Assembly (NCBI GenBank): GCA_964546445.1 | Contig: CAZJJY010000004.1 | Coordinates: 1-27,452 of the forward strand | DNA from: CAZJJY01 sp964546445 | GTDB taxonomy: Bacteria; Patescibacteriota; Microgenomatia; PFEM01; JAPLYW01 | Direction: 5' to 3' | Length of the DNA stretch: 27,452 bases | Part shown: in pieces, positions 16,898 through 24,842 of the stretch | Layout of the letters: the number at the start of each line of letters is the position of its first letter | Numbering within the stretch: the first letter of the stretch is position 1 | Translations under genes and position numbers: made by a program | The notes under the pieces: model-generated | Seen by the model: only the letters and a program-made list of their open reading frames with translations | Told to the model about the DNA's origin: nothing | Database searches by the model: none

Positions 16898-17583
16898 AAA
16901 TTAAAAATCTTAAACGCAATGGATTTTCATTCTATTTTGCTAACCAAGAAGAGTTTGAAATACTGTGGCATAACATTTTTAAAAAAGAAGAATATAAGGC
17001 TTGTTTAGAAAATAATCACCCTTTCATTATCGACGTCGGAGCCCATATTGGTTTAGCTACAATTTACTTCAAAAACAAATACCCTCAAGCAAAAATAATT
17101 GTCTTTGAACCTAATCCTCAAACAACCAAAATATTAAGATCAAATCTTAAGGCTAATCATCTTAAAGAAGTCACCGTTGTTGAGGCTGCTGCCAGCCGAA
17201 AAAATGGAGAAAAACCTTTTTATGTTGATAACATCAGTCAAACTCCTTGGACTTGGGGAGATTCTTTAACTAAAAATATTTGGGCAAGTAAAAATCCTCC
17301 ACAATCAATTTTAGTTAAAACTGTTACTCTTTCTAAATTTCTAACTAAACCAGTTGATCTTTTAAAAATTGATGCTGAAGGGGCTGAAAACGAAATTATC
17401 AAAGAGATATCATTAAAACTTCATTTAGTTAAAAACATTATCATTGAGTATCACAAAACACCCAAAACTAACCCTCGCAACAAACTTTCTTCGATTACAA
17501 AGATTCTTAAAAAAGCTAGTTTTAAAGTTAATATCATAAAACAAAATAATGAAATTATTATCAAAGGAGCTCACGGTCTTTAA
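16894..17583 (+). CDS. FkbM-family SAM-dependent methyltransferase
   Basis: A 229-residue methyltransferase of the FkbM type (Methyltransf_21), a family that O-methylates sugars and polyketides and is common in surface polysaccharide loci. The SAM-binding motif I is IIDVGAHIGLAT (about residues 45-56), motif II is IIVFEPNPQT (about 68-77), and the family mark LLKIDAEGAENEII (about 155-168) is present. No membrane segment is seen. Its ATG lies in the metG stop (ATGA overlap) and its 3' end overlaps the annotated tatD start by 35 nt. The natural substrate is unknown; the nearby glycosyltransferases make a sugar plausible. Confidence 0.85.
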   Translation: MKIKNLKRNGFSFYFANQEEFEILWHNIFKKEEYKACLENNHPFIIDVGAHIGLATIYFKNKYPQAKIIVFEPNPQTTKILRSNLKANHLKEVTVVEAAASRKNGEKPFYVDNISQTPWTWGDSLTKNIWASKNPPQSILVKTVTLSKFLTKPVDLLKIDAEGAENEIIKEISLKLHLVKNIIIEYHKTPKTNPRNKLSSITKILKKASFKVNIIKQNNEIIIKGAHGL

Positions 17584-18370
17584 TTTAATTGATACTCACG
17601 CTCATCTGGACTTTTCTCAATTTGATAAAGATCGAGAAAAGATAATAAAAGAACTTGAAGAGTTAGACATTAAAGTTATTAATGTCGGTTCTCATAAACA
17701 AGCTTGCTTAAATTCAACAGAACTAGCTAAAAAAAATAAAAATATTTACGCTGCCGTTGGTATCCACCCTCATGACGCTGAAGAAGTAAAAGATATTCCT
17801 GAATTAATTAAATTTCTGAAATCATTGGTTAAGAAAGACAAAGTTATCGCCATTGGTGAATGTGGATTGGATTATTATTCTTTTGATCAAGGAAAATTTA
17901 GAAAAGATTTAAACCCAGAAACTAAAAACAAACAAAAAGAAGTTTTTAAGGCCCAGCTTGAATTTGCTCAAGAGATTAAACTTCCAGTTATTATTCATAA
18001 TCGAGAATCACATGATGACTTATTAAGGATAATTAAAGATTTTAAAGGCAAGGGGGTTATCCATTGTTTTTCTGGAGATAAAAAATTCCTAAAAGAGGTT
18101 TTAGACTTAGGATTTTATATTGGCTTTGACGGTAATATTACTTTTAAAAATGCTCAGGATTTACAAGAAATAGTCAAAGCTACTCCTATAGATAGAATTC
18201 TTATTGAAACTGATTGCCCTTTTCTAACTCCTGAGCCTTTTCGTGGTTTGAGAAACGAACCTAAAAATGTTAAAATAACTGCGGAATTCATAGCTGAGTT
18301 AAAACAACTCTCCTTTAGTAAATTGATTCCCATATTAAATAAAAATACCAAAAATTTATTTGGCATTTAA
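17549..18370 (+). CDS. tatD: TatD-family metal-dependent hydrolase / DNase
   Basis: A TIM-barrel metallohydrolase of the TatD/YcfH group, with 3'-5' exonuclease or D-aminoacyl-type hydrolase activity reported for various members. Metal ligands are visible: IDTHAHLDF (HxH at the first strand), IGECGLDYY (Glu), the His of VIIHNRES, the His of VIHCFSG, and the Asp in ETDCPFLTP. The protein as drawn is 273 residues, slightly long because the only canonical start (ATG 17549) adds 11 residues before NLIDTHAHLD and overlaps the FkbM gene. An AAAGGAG (17563-17569) sits further down but is followed by GTC, not a start codon, so the true start is uncertain. It is often found next to metG, as here. Confidence 0.88.
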   Translation: MKLLSKELTVFNLIDTHAHLDFSQFDKDREKIIKELEELDIKVINVGSHKQACLNSTELAKKNKNIYAAVGIHPHDAEEVKDIPELIKFLKSLVKKDKVIAIGECGLDYYSFDQGKFRKDLNPETKNKQKEVFKAQLEFAQEIKLPVIIHNRESHDDLLRIIKDFKGKGVIHCFSGDKKFLKEVLDLGFYIGFDGNITFKNAQDLQEIVKATPIDRILIETDCPFLTPEPFRGLRNEPKNVKITAEFIAELKQLSFSKLIPILNKNTKNLFGI

Positions 18371-18371
18371 A

Positions 18372-19883
18372 ATGGCTAAAGAAAAAGTTAAAACAAATTA
18401 TAAATTACAAAGATTTTTGGAAATGCTACCAGGTTCAATTACCTGGTTGGTTATTCTTTTCCCTATTTGGGGAGCTTTTTTTATTCCTCGAGTTGTCGCT
18501 TATTTCACCATCGCCTTTTTAGTCTTCTGGCTTTATCGTTCTTTTCAAAGCGGTATTCTAGGGATCAGAGGTTATGTCAAAATTCGTCGTAGCGAAAAAA
18601 CTGATTGGAAAAAGAAGTATTTAGAAGAAAAAAACGGTGACTCTTTGTCTTGGAATAAAATTAAACATGTTATCGTTATCCCTAACTATAATGAATCCGT
18701 AGAAATCATTGCCGCTACCTTAGAAAGACTAACTAAACAGAAAAATATTTCTAAAGAACAATTAGTCATTGCTCTCGCTATGGAAGGGAGAGCAGAAGGG
18801 TCTGACAAAAGAGCTCAAGAACTACTGAAAAGATTCAAAGGAAAATTTGGTCGACTCGAAGCCATTATGCATCCAGACGGAATTGTGGGTGAAATTAGAG
18901 GAAAAGCCGCTAATGAAGCCTGGGCAGCTAAAAAAATAAAAAATATTTTAGTCGATAAAGAAAGTTTAGACATTAATAATATCACCATCACCAGTTGTGA
19001 TGCCGATGCCCGAATTAATCCTGGTTATTTCTCCGCCTTAACTTATAACTTCACTACTGATAAAAACCGTTATCTAAGATTTTGGCAATCACCAATCTGT
19101 TGGCATAACAACTTTTGGAAAGTCCCTGCTTTTATAAGAATCATCGGGACACTAAGTAACGTTGGTTATTTAGCCAATATTCAAGAACCAGATGGATTGT
19201 TTTTTAATTATTCTACCTATTCAACTTCCTTAAAACTCTTAGATGAAGTTGGTTATTGGGACACTGATATTATCCCTGAAGATTGGCATATCTTTTTACA
19301 ATCTTTCTTTGAAAAAGAAGGAAAAGTTGAAGTTGAGCCAATCTTTCTCCCAACCAGTATTGATGCCCCCGAAGGAAAAACTCACTTCAGCGCTCTAAAA
19401 AATAGATATGAACAATGTAAAAGACATGCTTGGGGAGCAACCGACATCCCTTATGCTATTCAAAAAGCCATCCAACATAAAGAAATTCCTCCATTGGTTA
19501 GATTTTTTAGAGTTTACAAGGTTACCGAAAGTCATCTTCTCTGGGCGACTAACTGGTTTTTACTTACTCTCGGAGCTTGGGCCCCGGCTTTGATCAACCC
19601 TTTCTTTCAACAAACAGCTCTAAGCTATAATCTCCCTAAAATTGCTCAATGGGTTCTAAATATCTGTCTTTTATTCTTAATTATCATGATCGCTGTTGAC
19701 CGCGCCATCCGTCCTAAACCACCAAAAGATGAAGTTCATCGTGGTTTTGGTTTCTTGGAAATTATTCAATGGATACTTATGCCCGTAGCTGCCCTATTTA
19801 TGGCTGTCTTACCAGCTATCGAATCACAAACAAGACTTATGCTGGGTAAAAGATTAGAATATAAAGTTACCGAAAAACTTTAA
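18372..19883 (+). CDS. Membrane-bound family 2 glycosyltransferase
   Basis: A 503-residue GT2 enzyme. Membrane helices occur near the N-terminus (about 18-60) and three or four near the C-terminus (about 385-480), with a cytoplasmic GT-A domain between. Visible motifs are VIPNYNES (nucleotide-binding strand), CDADARINPGYF (the DxD metal/nucleotide-sugar site), PEDWHIFLQ (acidic catalytic motif) and a QCKRHAWG segment resembling the Q/RxxRW motif of processive GT2 enzymes. The protein therefore probably makes a polymer or a polyprenyl-linked sugar at the membrane. I choose ATG 18372, one nucleotide after the TatD stop; a TTG 12 nt upstream (18360) also lies in frame but is inside tatD. No separate promoter is evident. 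Confidence 0.8.
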   Translation: MAKEKVKTNYKLQRFLEMLPGSITWLVILFPIWGAFFIPRVVAYFTIAFLVFWLYRSFQSGILGIRGYVKIRRSEKTDWKKKYLEEKNGDSLSWNKIKHVIVIPNYNESVEIIAATLERLTKQKNISKEQLVIALAMEGRAEGSDKRAQELLKRFKGKFGRLEAIMHPDGIVGEIRGKAANEAWAAKKIKNILVDKESLDINNITITSCDADARINPGYFSALTYNFTTDKNRYLRFWQSPICWHNNFWKVPAFIRIIGTLSNVGYLANIQEPDGLFFNYSTYSTSLKLLDEVGYWDTDIIPEDWHIFLQSFFEKEGKVEVEPIFLPTSIDAPEGKTHFSALKNRYEQCKRHAWGATDIPYAIQKAIQHKEIPPLVRFFRVYKVTESHLLWATNWFLLTLGAWAPALINPFFQQTALSYNLPKIAQWVLNICLLFLIIMIAVDRAIRPKPPKDEVHRGFGFLEIIQWILMPVAALFMAVLPAIESQTRLMLGKRLEYKVTEKL

Positions 19884-19899
19884 ACTTATTTTTAAGTTT
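19882..19899. repeat. AT-rich inverted repeat between GT2 and GT39-like genes
   Basis: AAACTTA (19882-19888), TTTT loop, TAAGTTT (19893-19899): a perfect 7-bp stem. It starts within the GT2 stop codon. It is not followed by a T-run, so it is not a good intrinsic terminator; it could be a weak hairpin, an operator or chance. Confidence 0.4.
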
Positions 19900-19910
19900 G
19901 CTATTATTAA

Positions 19911-19916
19911 GAGGAG
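19911..19916 (+). promoter_or_regulatory. Shine-Dalgarno site GAGGAG
   Basis: GAGGAG ends 6 nt before ATG 19923. It is one of very few convincing ribosome-binding sites in the window. It fixes the start of the GT39-like gene at 19923 and rules out the in-frame TTG at 19917, which would sit directly on the site. A weak -10-like TATTAT lies at 19902-19907. Confidence 0.7.
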
Positions 19917-19922
19917 TTGCCT

Positions 19923-21431
19923 ATGAATAAAAAAACGGTCAAAAAGTTTTTCTCAGCTTCCTGGTTTGTTTTACTCTTAATTATCGTCTTTTTTTTAAGG
20001 ATTCCTTCTTTATTTGAACCTTTCGCCTATGCTGATGAAGGTATTTACCTTACTCTAGGTCAAGCTTTTAAAAAGGGCCTGGTCTTATATCGAGAAATTC
20101 ATGATAACAAACCTCCCTTAATTTATATCCTGGGTGGAATATCGGGTAGTTTCTTTATCTATAGATTAATGTTCTTCTTTTGGAGCTTCGCTACCATTAT
20201 TCTTTTTTATAAATTAACCAAGCGTATTTTTAACCAAAAGAGTTGTTGGCTAACTATCTTACCTAATATTATCTTTGCCATTTTAATTAGCTTACCCATG
20301 TTTGAGGGCAATATTGCCAATGCTGAAAATTTTATGCTTTTTCCTATTATTGGTGGTTTTTATCTTGTTTTTAATTCCATTGGTAAAAATAAAACAAATA
20401 AAATATCTCTATTAATATGGCTTTTATCGGGAATCCTTTTTTCCTTCGCCTTTCTCTTTAAGGTTCCAGCTCTTTTTGATTTCTTAGTCCTCGTCGCCTT
20501 AGGAATAATCCTGATAACCAAAAAGAACCTTAAGGCTACTTTTTTAAATATTACCTCTGCTTCCTTAGGTTTCTTTTTACCAATCCTCGTGACCATTATT
20601 TATTTTGCCCAACGAAATGCCTTAGGCGATTACCTAAAAAGTGCCTTATTACAAAATCTACCCTATCTTTCCTCCTGGACAGGAGCAGCTCCAACCACAA
20701 GTGGTTTGCCGACTTTGATTATTAGTAGATTTTTAATTGTTGCTATTATCACCTTAGCTGTTTACGTTTTAAAAGATAAAATATCTTTAACGACCAAATT
20801 CATTGTTTTGTGGTTTGCCTTTTCTTTATTCGCAGCCTTACTTTCTTCTCGCCCTTATCCGCACTACTTAATTCAAGCCATTCCTGCTCTATCTTTATCC
20901 TTTGCCTTTCTTTTTTACCAAAAGAATAAGAAATGGCTTAAAATTGTTCCGGTTATTTTTCTTATTACCGGTGGATTAGCCTTTTGGGGTTTTAAATTCT
21001 GGTATTACGATAATGTTCCTTATTTCAATAATTTTTACAAATATATTCTTGGGCAAAAAACAAAAGAGGATTATTTTAAATATTTTGGTCAACAGACCGA
21101 AGATATTTACCAAACAGCCGAATTTATTCGTAATCATACCGATAAGAAAGAAAAGTTCTTTATTTGGGGTACTCAACCTTCAATCTATAGTCTTTCCAAG
21201 AGACTCCCAATTGGTAAATACACCGTCTCCTACCATATCATCGACTTCAACGGACATGAAGAAACTATTTTAAGTTTATCTCAAAATCCTCCTCGCTGGA
21301 TTGTGGTCACTGGCGATGAAAAAAGAAGTTTTGAAGAACTAGAGACTATCTTAGATTATGACTATACTCTATATAAAGTAATTGGTAAAAATAAAATTTT
21401 CTATCATATCCCAAAGATCTCCAGATTATGA
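19923..21431 (+). CDS. GT39/ArnT-like membrane glycosyltransferase
   Basis: A 502-residue polytopic protein of the PMT/ArnT (GT-C) type, expected to transfer a sugar from a polyprenyl-phosphate donor on the outer membrane face. The first external loop has the acidic pair AYADEGIYLTLG (Asp38-Glu39) and the following HDNKPPLIY, a well-known signature of this superfamily. About ten hydrophobic segments follow, and the C-terminal ~110 residues are soluble (IWGTQPSIYSLSKR). The placement of Asp38-Glu39 is the same as in the GT39-like protein at 2877. A Shine-Dalgarno site supports the ATG. The stop TGA (21429-21431) overlaps the extended -10 of the next gene. The substrate is not predictable. Confidence 0.78.
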   Translation: MNKKTVKKFFSASWFVLLLIIVFFLRIPSLFEPFAYADEGIYLTLGQAFKKGLVLYREIHDNKPPLIYILGGISGSFFIYRLMFFFWSFATIILFYKLTKRIFNQKSCWLTILPNIIFAILISLPMFEGNIANAENFMLFPIIGGFYLVFNSIGKNKTNKISLLIWLLSGILFSFAFLFKVPALFDFLVLVALGIILITKKNLKATFLNITSASLGFFLPILVTIIYFAQRNALGDYLKSALLQNLPYLSSWTGAAPTTSGLPTLIISRFLIVAIITLAVYVLKDKISLTTKFIVLWFAFSLFAALLSSRPYPHYLIQAIPALSLSFAFLFYQKNKKWLKIVPVIFLITGGLAFWGFKFWYYDNVPYFNNFYKYILGQKTKEDYFKYFGQQTEDIYQTAEFIRNHTDKKEKFFIWGTQPSIYSLSKRLPIGKYTVSYHIIDFNGHEETILSLSQNPPRWIVVTGDEKRSFEELETILDYDYTLYKVIGKNKIFYHIPKISRL

Positions 21432-21437
21432 TAAAAT
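21429..21437 (+). promoter_or_regulatory. Extended -10 promoter upstream of 21444 gene; leaderless start
   Basis: TGATAAAAT, whose first three bases are the stop codon of the GT39-like gene, ends exactly 6 nt before GTG 21444. No -35 is seen. It suggests an internal promoter for the small protein, WecA-like and UbiA genes. Confidence 0.5.
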
Positions 21438-21443
21438 AACTAC

Positions 21444-21815
21444 GTGCGTAATCCAATAATTAAAGGATTAAAAATAATCCCTGAACAAGAAAATAAAGGA
21501 TTAAAACAACTTTTAAAATTATCTTTTATTCTTATTCTTGTTCAAGCCTTAATCATTCTTTTTTCTTTATCCTTTTTGCCTTCTCAAGTCCCTCTGTTTT
21601 ATTCCAGACCTTGGGGTGAAGAACAATTAGCTCATCCTCTTTATCTCTTTATTCTCCCTTTAGCTAACTTAGCCGTTTTTATTCTCAACTCTATTTTACT
21701 TTCTTTTATCGAAAAGAAAGAACTTTTGATAAGACAAATCCTTATTATTTGTATTTTGTTATTTAACTTTTTATCATTAATTACTTTAGTTCAAATAGTT
21801 AGACTAGTAATATAA
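21444..21815 (+). CDS. Small membrane protein of unknown function (possible DUF1648-like)
   Basis: A 123-residue hydrophobic protein with three membrane segments at about residues 26-44, 66-88 and 92-115. Between the first two is a loop with QVPLFYSRPWGEEQLAHP, reminiscent of the short extracytoplasmic loop in DUF1648 proteins (IPxH-type), but I am not sure of the family. The start is GTG with an extended -10 six nucleotides upstream. Its stop TAA shares a base with the ATG of the WecA-like gene, so the two are probably translationally coupled and may work together in polyprenyl-phosphate sugar synthesis. Function is unknown. Confidence 0.65.
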   Translation: MRNPIIKGLKIIPEQENKGLKQLLKLSFILILVQALIILFSLSFLPSQVPLFYSRPWGEEQLAHPLYLFILPLANLAVFILNSILLSFIEKKELLIRQILIICILLFNFLSLITLVQIVRLVI

Positions 21816-22882
21816 TGGACTTTTTAACCAGAAGCTTAATTATTAATCCACTCCTAATTGCTGCTCTAGTTTCTTTAATTGTTACCCCCTTAACCATTAA
21901 ACTCGCTTGGAAATTCGGCCTAGTTGATGATCCTAAAAAAAGGAAGCATCCCGCCAAATTACATAAAAAAATTATTCCTCGAGCTGGAGTTATTCCTATT
22001 TGGGTATCTTTGATTGTTGCCAGTCTTATCTTTCTTCCTCCTGATAGATATCTTTTAGGTATTTTAGGCGGAGCAACCATCTTTCTTATCTTAGGCATCT
22101 TAGATGACAAATATGACATTAATCCTTATATTAGGTTAGTTGGTTGTATCTTAGCCGCTGGGATAACTGTTTTCTCAGGAGTTAAAATATTTTTTATTAC
22201 CAACCCTTTAGGTGGAGATATTATTCATTTTAGCCAACTTTTGGCCATTATCTTTGCCATTCTCTGGATCAGCTTTTTATCTAATATTACCAATTGGTCC
22301 TCTGGCTTTGATGGACAACTACCAGGAATTGTGGTCATTGCCGCCTTAACCATTGCCTTTCTAAGCTTCAGATTTTCAGCTGATATCACCCAATGGCCAA
22401 TAACCATCTTGGCTGCTATTACGGCTGGAGCTTTTTTGGGATTCCTACCCTACAATTTCTTTCCGCAAAAGATTATGCCCGGTTATGGCGGAGGAGCTTT
22501 GGCTGGTTTTATGCTCGCGACTCTGGCTATTTTATCAACAACCAAAATTGGAACTCTTTTAGTTGTTCTAGGAATTCCTTTTATCGATGCCATGTATTCA
22601 ATAACCAGAAGAATTATGGCTGGACGTTCACCGGTTTGGGGTGATCGTGAACATCTCCATCATAAGCTTTTAGATGGACTTCATTGGGGTAAAAGAAGGG
22701 CCGCATTATTCTACTGGTTTATTACCGGAATCTTAGGATTTCTTGCCTTAAATTTGCGAAGTTTGCAAAAATTCTATACAATCGTTATGTTAATAGTCAT
22801 TATTGGTAGTTTACTATTATGGTTCAATTTCTTTTCAACCTATTTAAATCGATCAGACCAAGGCAAACGCTCAAGAACTTAA
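21815..22882 (+). CDS. WecA/MraY-like polyprenyl-phosphate phosphosugar transferase (altered active site)
   Basis: A 355-residue polytopic protein of the WecA/TagO/MraY family, which transfers a sugar-1-phosphate from a UDP-sugar to undecaprenyl (or other polyprenyl) phosphate on the cytoplasmic face. Family marks include the VDDPKKRKHPAKLHKKIIPR loop, the first catalytic pair LGILDDKYD (Asp97-Asp98) and the closing WGDREHLHHKLL histidine motif (His280-His283). Two other acidic motifs differ: the usual NxxDGxDG reads NWSSGFDG (Ser163, Asp166) and the usual GDxGS reads GYGGG (Tyr224). About ten membrane segments are expected. It shares one base with the previous stop and overlaps the UbiA gene by 64 nt. 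Either it is a variant with different metal coordination or it has a different role. Confidence 0.8.
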   Translation: MDFLTRSLIINPLLIAALVSLIVTPLTIKLAWKFGLVDDPKKRKHPAKLHKKIIPRAGVIPIWVSLIVASLIFLPPDRYLLGILGGATIFLILGILDDKYDINPYIRLVGCILAAGITVFSGVKIFFITNPLGGDIIHFSQLLAIIFAILWISFLSNITNWSSGFDGQLPGIVVIAALTIAFLSFRFSADITQWPITILAAITAGAFLGFLPYNFFPQKIMPGYGGGALAGFMLATLAILSTTKIGTLLVVLGIPFIDAMYSITRRIMAGRSPVWGDREHLHHKLLDGLHWGKRRAALFYWFITGILGFLALNLRSLQKFYTIVMLIVIIGSLLLWFNFFSTYLNRSDQGKRSRT

Positions 22883-23760
22883 GTATTCTTGCTCCCTTAG
22901 TTTTCTCAGGCGGCCTTTTTATAACCCAAAGTCTTATTACCAGTCTTTACGCAGTTTTTATCTTCTCGATCATGACCTCTGCTATCTATCTTATCAACGA
23001 TATCATTGATCTCCCTAAAGATAGATTACACCCCATAAAAAAGAAAAGGCCGATTGCTTCAGGTAAATTACCTATTCCAGCCGCTTTATTTATCGCCACC
23101 CTAGGTATTTTCCTTTCTTTATCCTTATCTTTTTCTTTAGGTATCTTTTTCTTTCTAACCTTACTCTTATATTTTGTCTTACAAATTGGTTATACCTTTT
23201 ATCTAAAAAAGATTATTATTTTAGATATTCTGGTTATCGCTAGTGGTTTTATCTTAAGAGTCTACGCTGGAGCTTTTGTTCTTAATGTTCATATGAACGT
23301 CTGGTTCTTGCTTTGTGTTGTTTCTTTAGCTCTATTCTTAGCCGCTGGTAAAAGAAGGGCTGAATTGGCTGTTTTACAAAAAAGTGCTCCTGCTCATCGT
23401 CAAACCTTAAGTTTCTACACCAATGATCTCTTAGACGCTTATTTATCCATGTTTGCCAATAGTACTTGGTTGGGTTATGCTTTGTTTACCTTTTTTGCTC
23501 CTCAACCAGTTATTATTGAGAAAACATCACCGATTCTTCTAAAACTTCCTTTAACCTTGGCTGGTATTGATAAATGGCTCATGATTACCATTCCTTTCGT
23601 TATCTACGGCATTATGAGATATGTGACCATTGTCTACATGGGCAAAAAAGCAGAAGCTCCAGAAAAAGTTCTTTTATCTGATAAACCTCTCTTAACAACA
23701 GTTATTATCTGGGGAATCTTAATTGTCTTTATTCTTTACGGGGTAAACCCAACCATTTAG
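22819..23760 (+). CDS. UbiA-family polyprenyl-phosphate phosphoribosyltransferase (DPPR synthase-like)
   Basis: A 313-residue UbiA-fold membrane enzyme, closest in motif to decaprenyl-phosphate 5-phosphoribosyltransferase (Mycobacterium Rv3806c), which makes the precursor of decaprenyl-phospho-arabinose. Visible motifs are the N-terminal SIRPRQTLKNL, the Mg/diphosphate motif NDIIDLPKD (Asn60 to Asp68) followed by HPIKKKRPIASG, and a second loop AAGKRRAELAVLQ. About eight to nine membrane segments follow. The gene starts 64 nt inside the WecA-like gene in another frame; because the conserved RPRQ (22855-22866) precedes the upstream stop, the overlap is genuine. The stop overlaps that of ychF by 4 nt. 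A ribosyl/arabinosyl lipid donor would suit the nearby GT-C enzymes; arabinose-forming DprE1/DprE2 are not in the window. Confidence 0.85.
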   Translation: MVQFLFNLFKSIRPRQTLKNLSILAPLVFSGGLFITQSLITSLYAVFIFSIMTSAIYLINDIIDLPKDRLHPIKKKRPIASGKLPIPAALFIATLGIFLSLSLSFSLGIFFFLTLLLYFVLQIGYTFYLKKIIILDILVIASGFILRVYAGAFVLNVHMNVWFLLCVVSLALFLAAGKRRAELAVLQKSAPAHRQTLSFYTNDLLDAYLSMFANSTWLGYALFTFFAPQPVIIEKTSPILLKLPLTLAGIDKWLMITIPFVIYGIMRYVTIVYMGKKAEAPEKVLLSDKPLLTTVIIWGILIVFILYGVNPTI

Positions 23761-24836
23761 GTTCCAATCTTAAACTCAATCACATCTCCATCACTAACAT
23801 TATAATCTTTACCCATAGTTTTAACCCTACCTAACTCTCTAGCCTTAATCCAACCTCCATACTCGACAAAATCATCAAAAGGAATAATATCAGCTTTAAT
23901 AAATTTCTTTTCAAAATCAGTATGAATAACTCCGGCTGCTTGAGGAGCCAAAGTACCCTTTTTAATTGTCCAAGCTCGAGCTTCCTTTTCTCCAGCCGTT
24001 AAAAAGGAAATTAACCCTAAGAAAGAATAGCTCTTTTTAATTAAACGATTTAAACCAATATCTTCTAAATTATATTCCTTTAAATAATCTTTCTGTTCTT
24101 TTTCCGTTAAGCTTAATAATTCATTTTCAAATTTAGCTGAAAAAATCAAAAAATTACCAGCAGGAACAATTTTTTCTATTTCCTTCTTAATATTCTCTAA
24201 ATCAGCAAGCTGTCTTTCAGAAATATTGAAAATATATAAAACAGGCTTGAGAGTCAATAAGCCTAAAGAAGAAATTAAATCTTTCTCATCTGAAGACAAA
24301 TCAACATCTTTAGCTAGAATTCCTTTACCTAAAGCTTCTTTTAACTTTCCAATAACTTCAAATCTCAATTTGTCTTCCTGATTGGTACTTACTCGAGGTT
24401 CTTTTTGTTTATCTAAAGTAGCTAAATCAGCCAAAATTAATTCTGCCTCAATTGTTTCTATATCAGATAAAGGATTAACTTTATCAACATGAACAACATC
24501 TTCATCCTCAAACATCCGCACAATATGTAAAATAACAGAAACTTCTCTAATATGAGCTAAAAATTGATTACCCAAACCTTCACCTTCAGAAGCTCCTTTA
24601 ATCAAACCAGCAATATCATAAAACTCAACTGTGGCTGGAATAATCTTTTCTGTTTTAACAATCTTAGCTAAGACAGGCAATCTTTTATCAGGCACTTCTA
24701 CCACCCCTACATTAGGCTCAATAGTACAAAAAGGATAATTAGCCACAAAAGCAACTTGCTTTTTTAATAGAGCATTAAACAATGTAGATTTACCTACATT
24801 TGGAAGACCGACAATCCCAATTTTTATAGATGGCAT
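23757..24836 (-). CDS. ychF: YchF/OLA1-family redox-regulated ATPase
   Basis: A 359-residue ribosome-associated P-loop protein of the Obg-related YchF/OLA1 family, which hydrolyses ATP better than GTP. Visible features are G1 GLPNVGKST (residues 10-18), the family's PFCTIEPNVGVV switch, G3 DIAGLIKGAS, G4 as NISE (the NxxE form that goes with adenine, in place of NKxD), a central helical insertion and the C-terminal TGS domain (from about 280, ending VSDGDVIEFKIGT). Length is normal for the family. The ATG is preceded by an extended -10 (TGCTAAAAT) with a 6-nt gap, so the gene can be transcribed separately from the PP2C gene that lies upstream on the same strand (34 bp apart). Confidence 0.95.
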   Translation of the reverse strand: MPSIKIGIVGLPNVGKSTLFNALLKKQVAFVANYPFCTIEPNVGVVEVPDKRLPVLAKIVKTEKIIPATVEFYDIAGLIKGASEGEGLGNQFLAHIREVSVILHIVRMFEDEDVVHVDKVNPLSDIETIEAELILADLATLDKQKEPRVSTNQEDKLRFEVIGKLKEALGKGILAKDVDLSSDEKDLISSLGLLTLKPVLYIFNISERQLADLENIKKEIEKIVPAGNFLIFSAKFENELLSLTEKEQKDYLKEYNLEDIGLNRLIKKSYSFLGLISFLTAGEKEARAWTIKKGTLAPQAAGVIHTDFEKKFIKADIIPFDDFVEYGGWIKARELGRVKTMGKDYNVSDGDVIEFKIGT

Positions 24837-24842
24837 AGGTAT

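Noticed and set aside
18360..18371. TTG 18360 as start of GT2
   Set aside because: It lies within the last codons of tatD; ATG 18372 follows one nucleotide after that stop and begins the natural MAKEK sequence.
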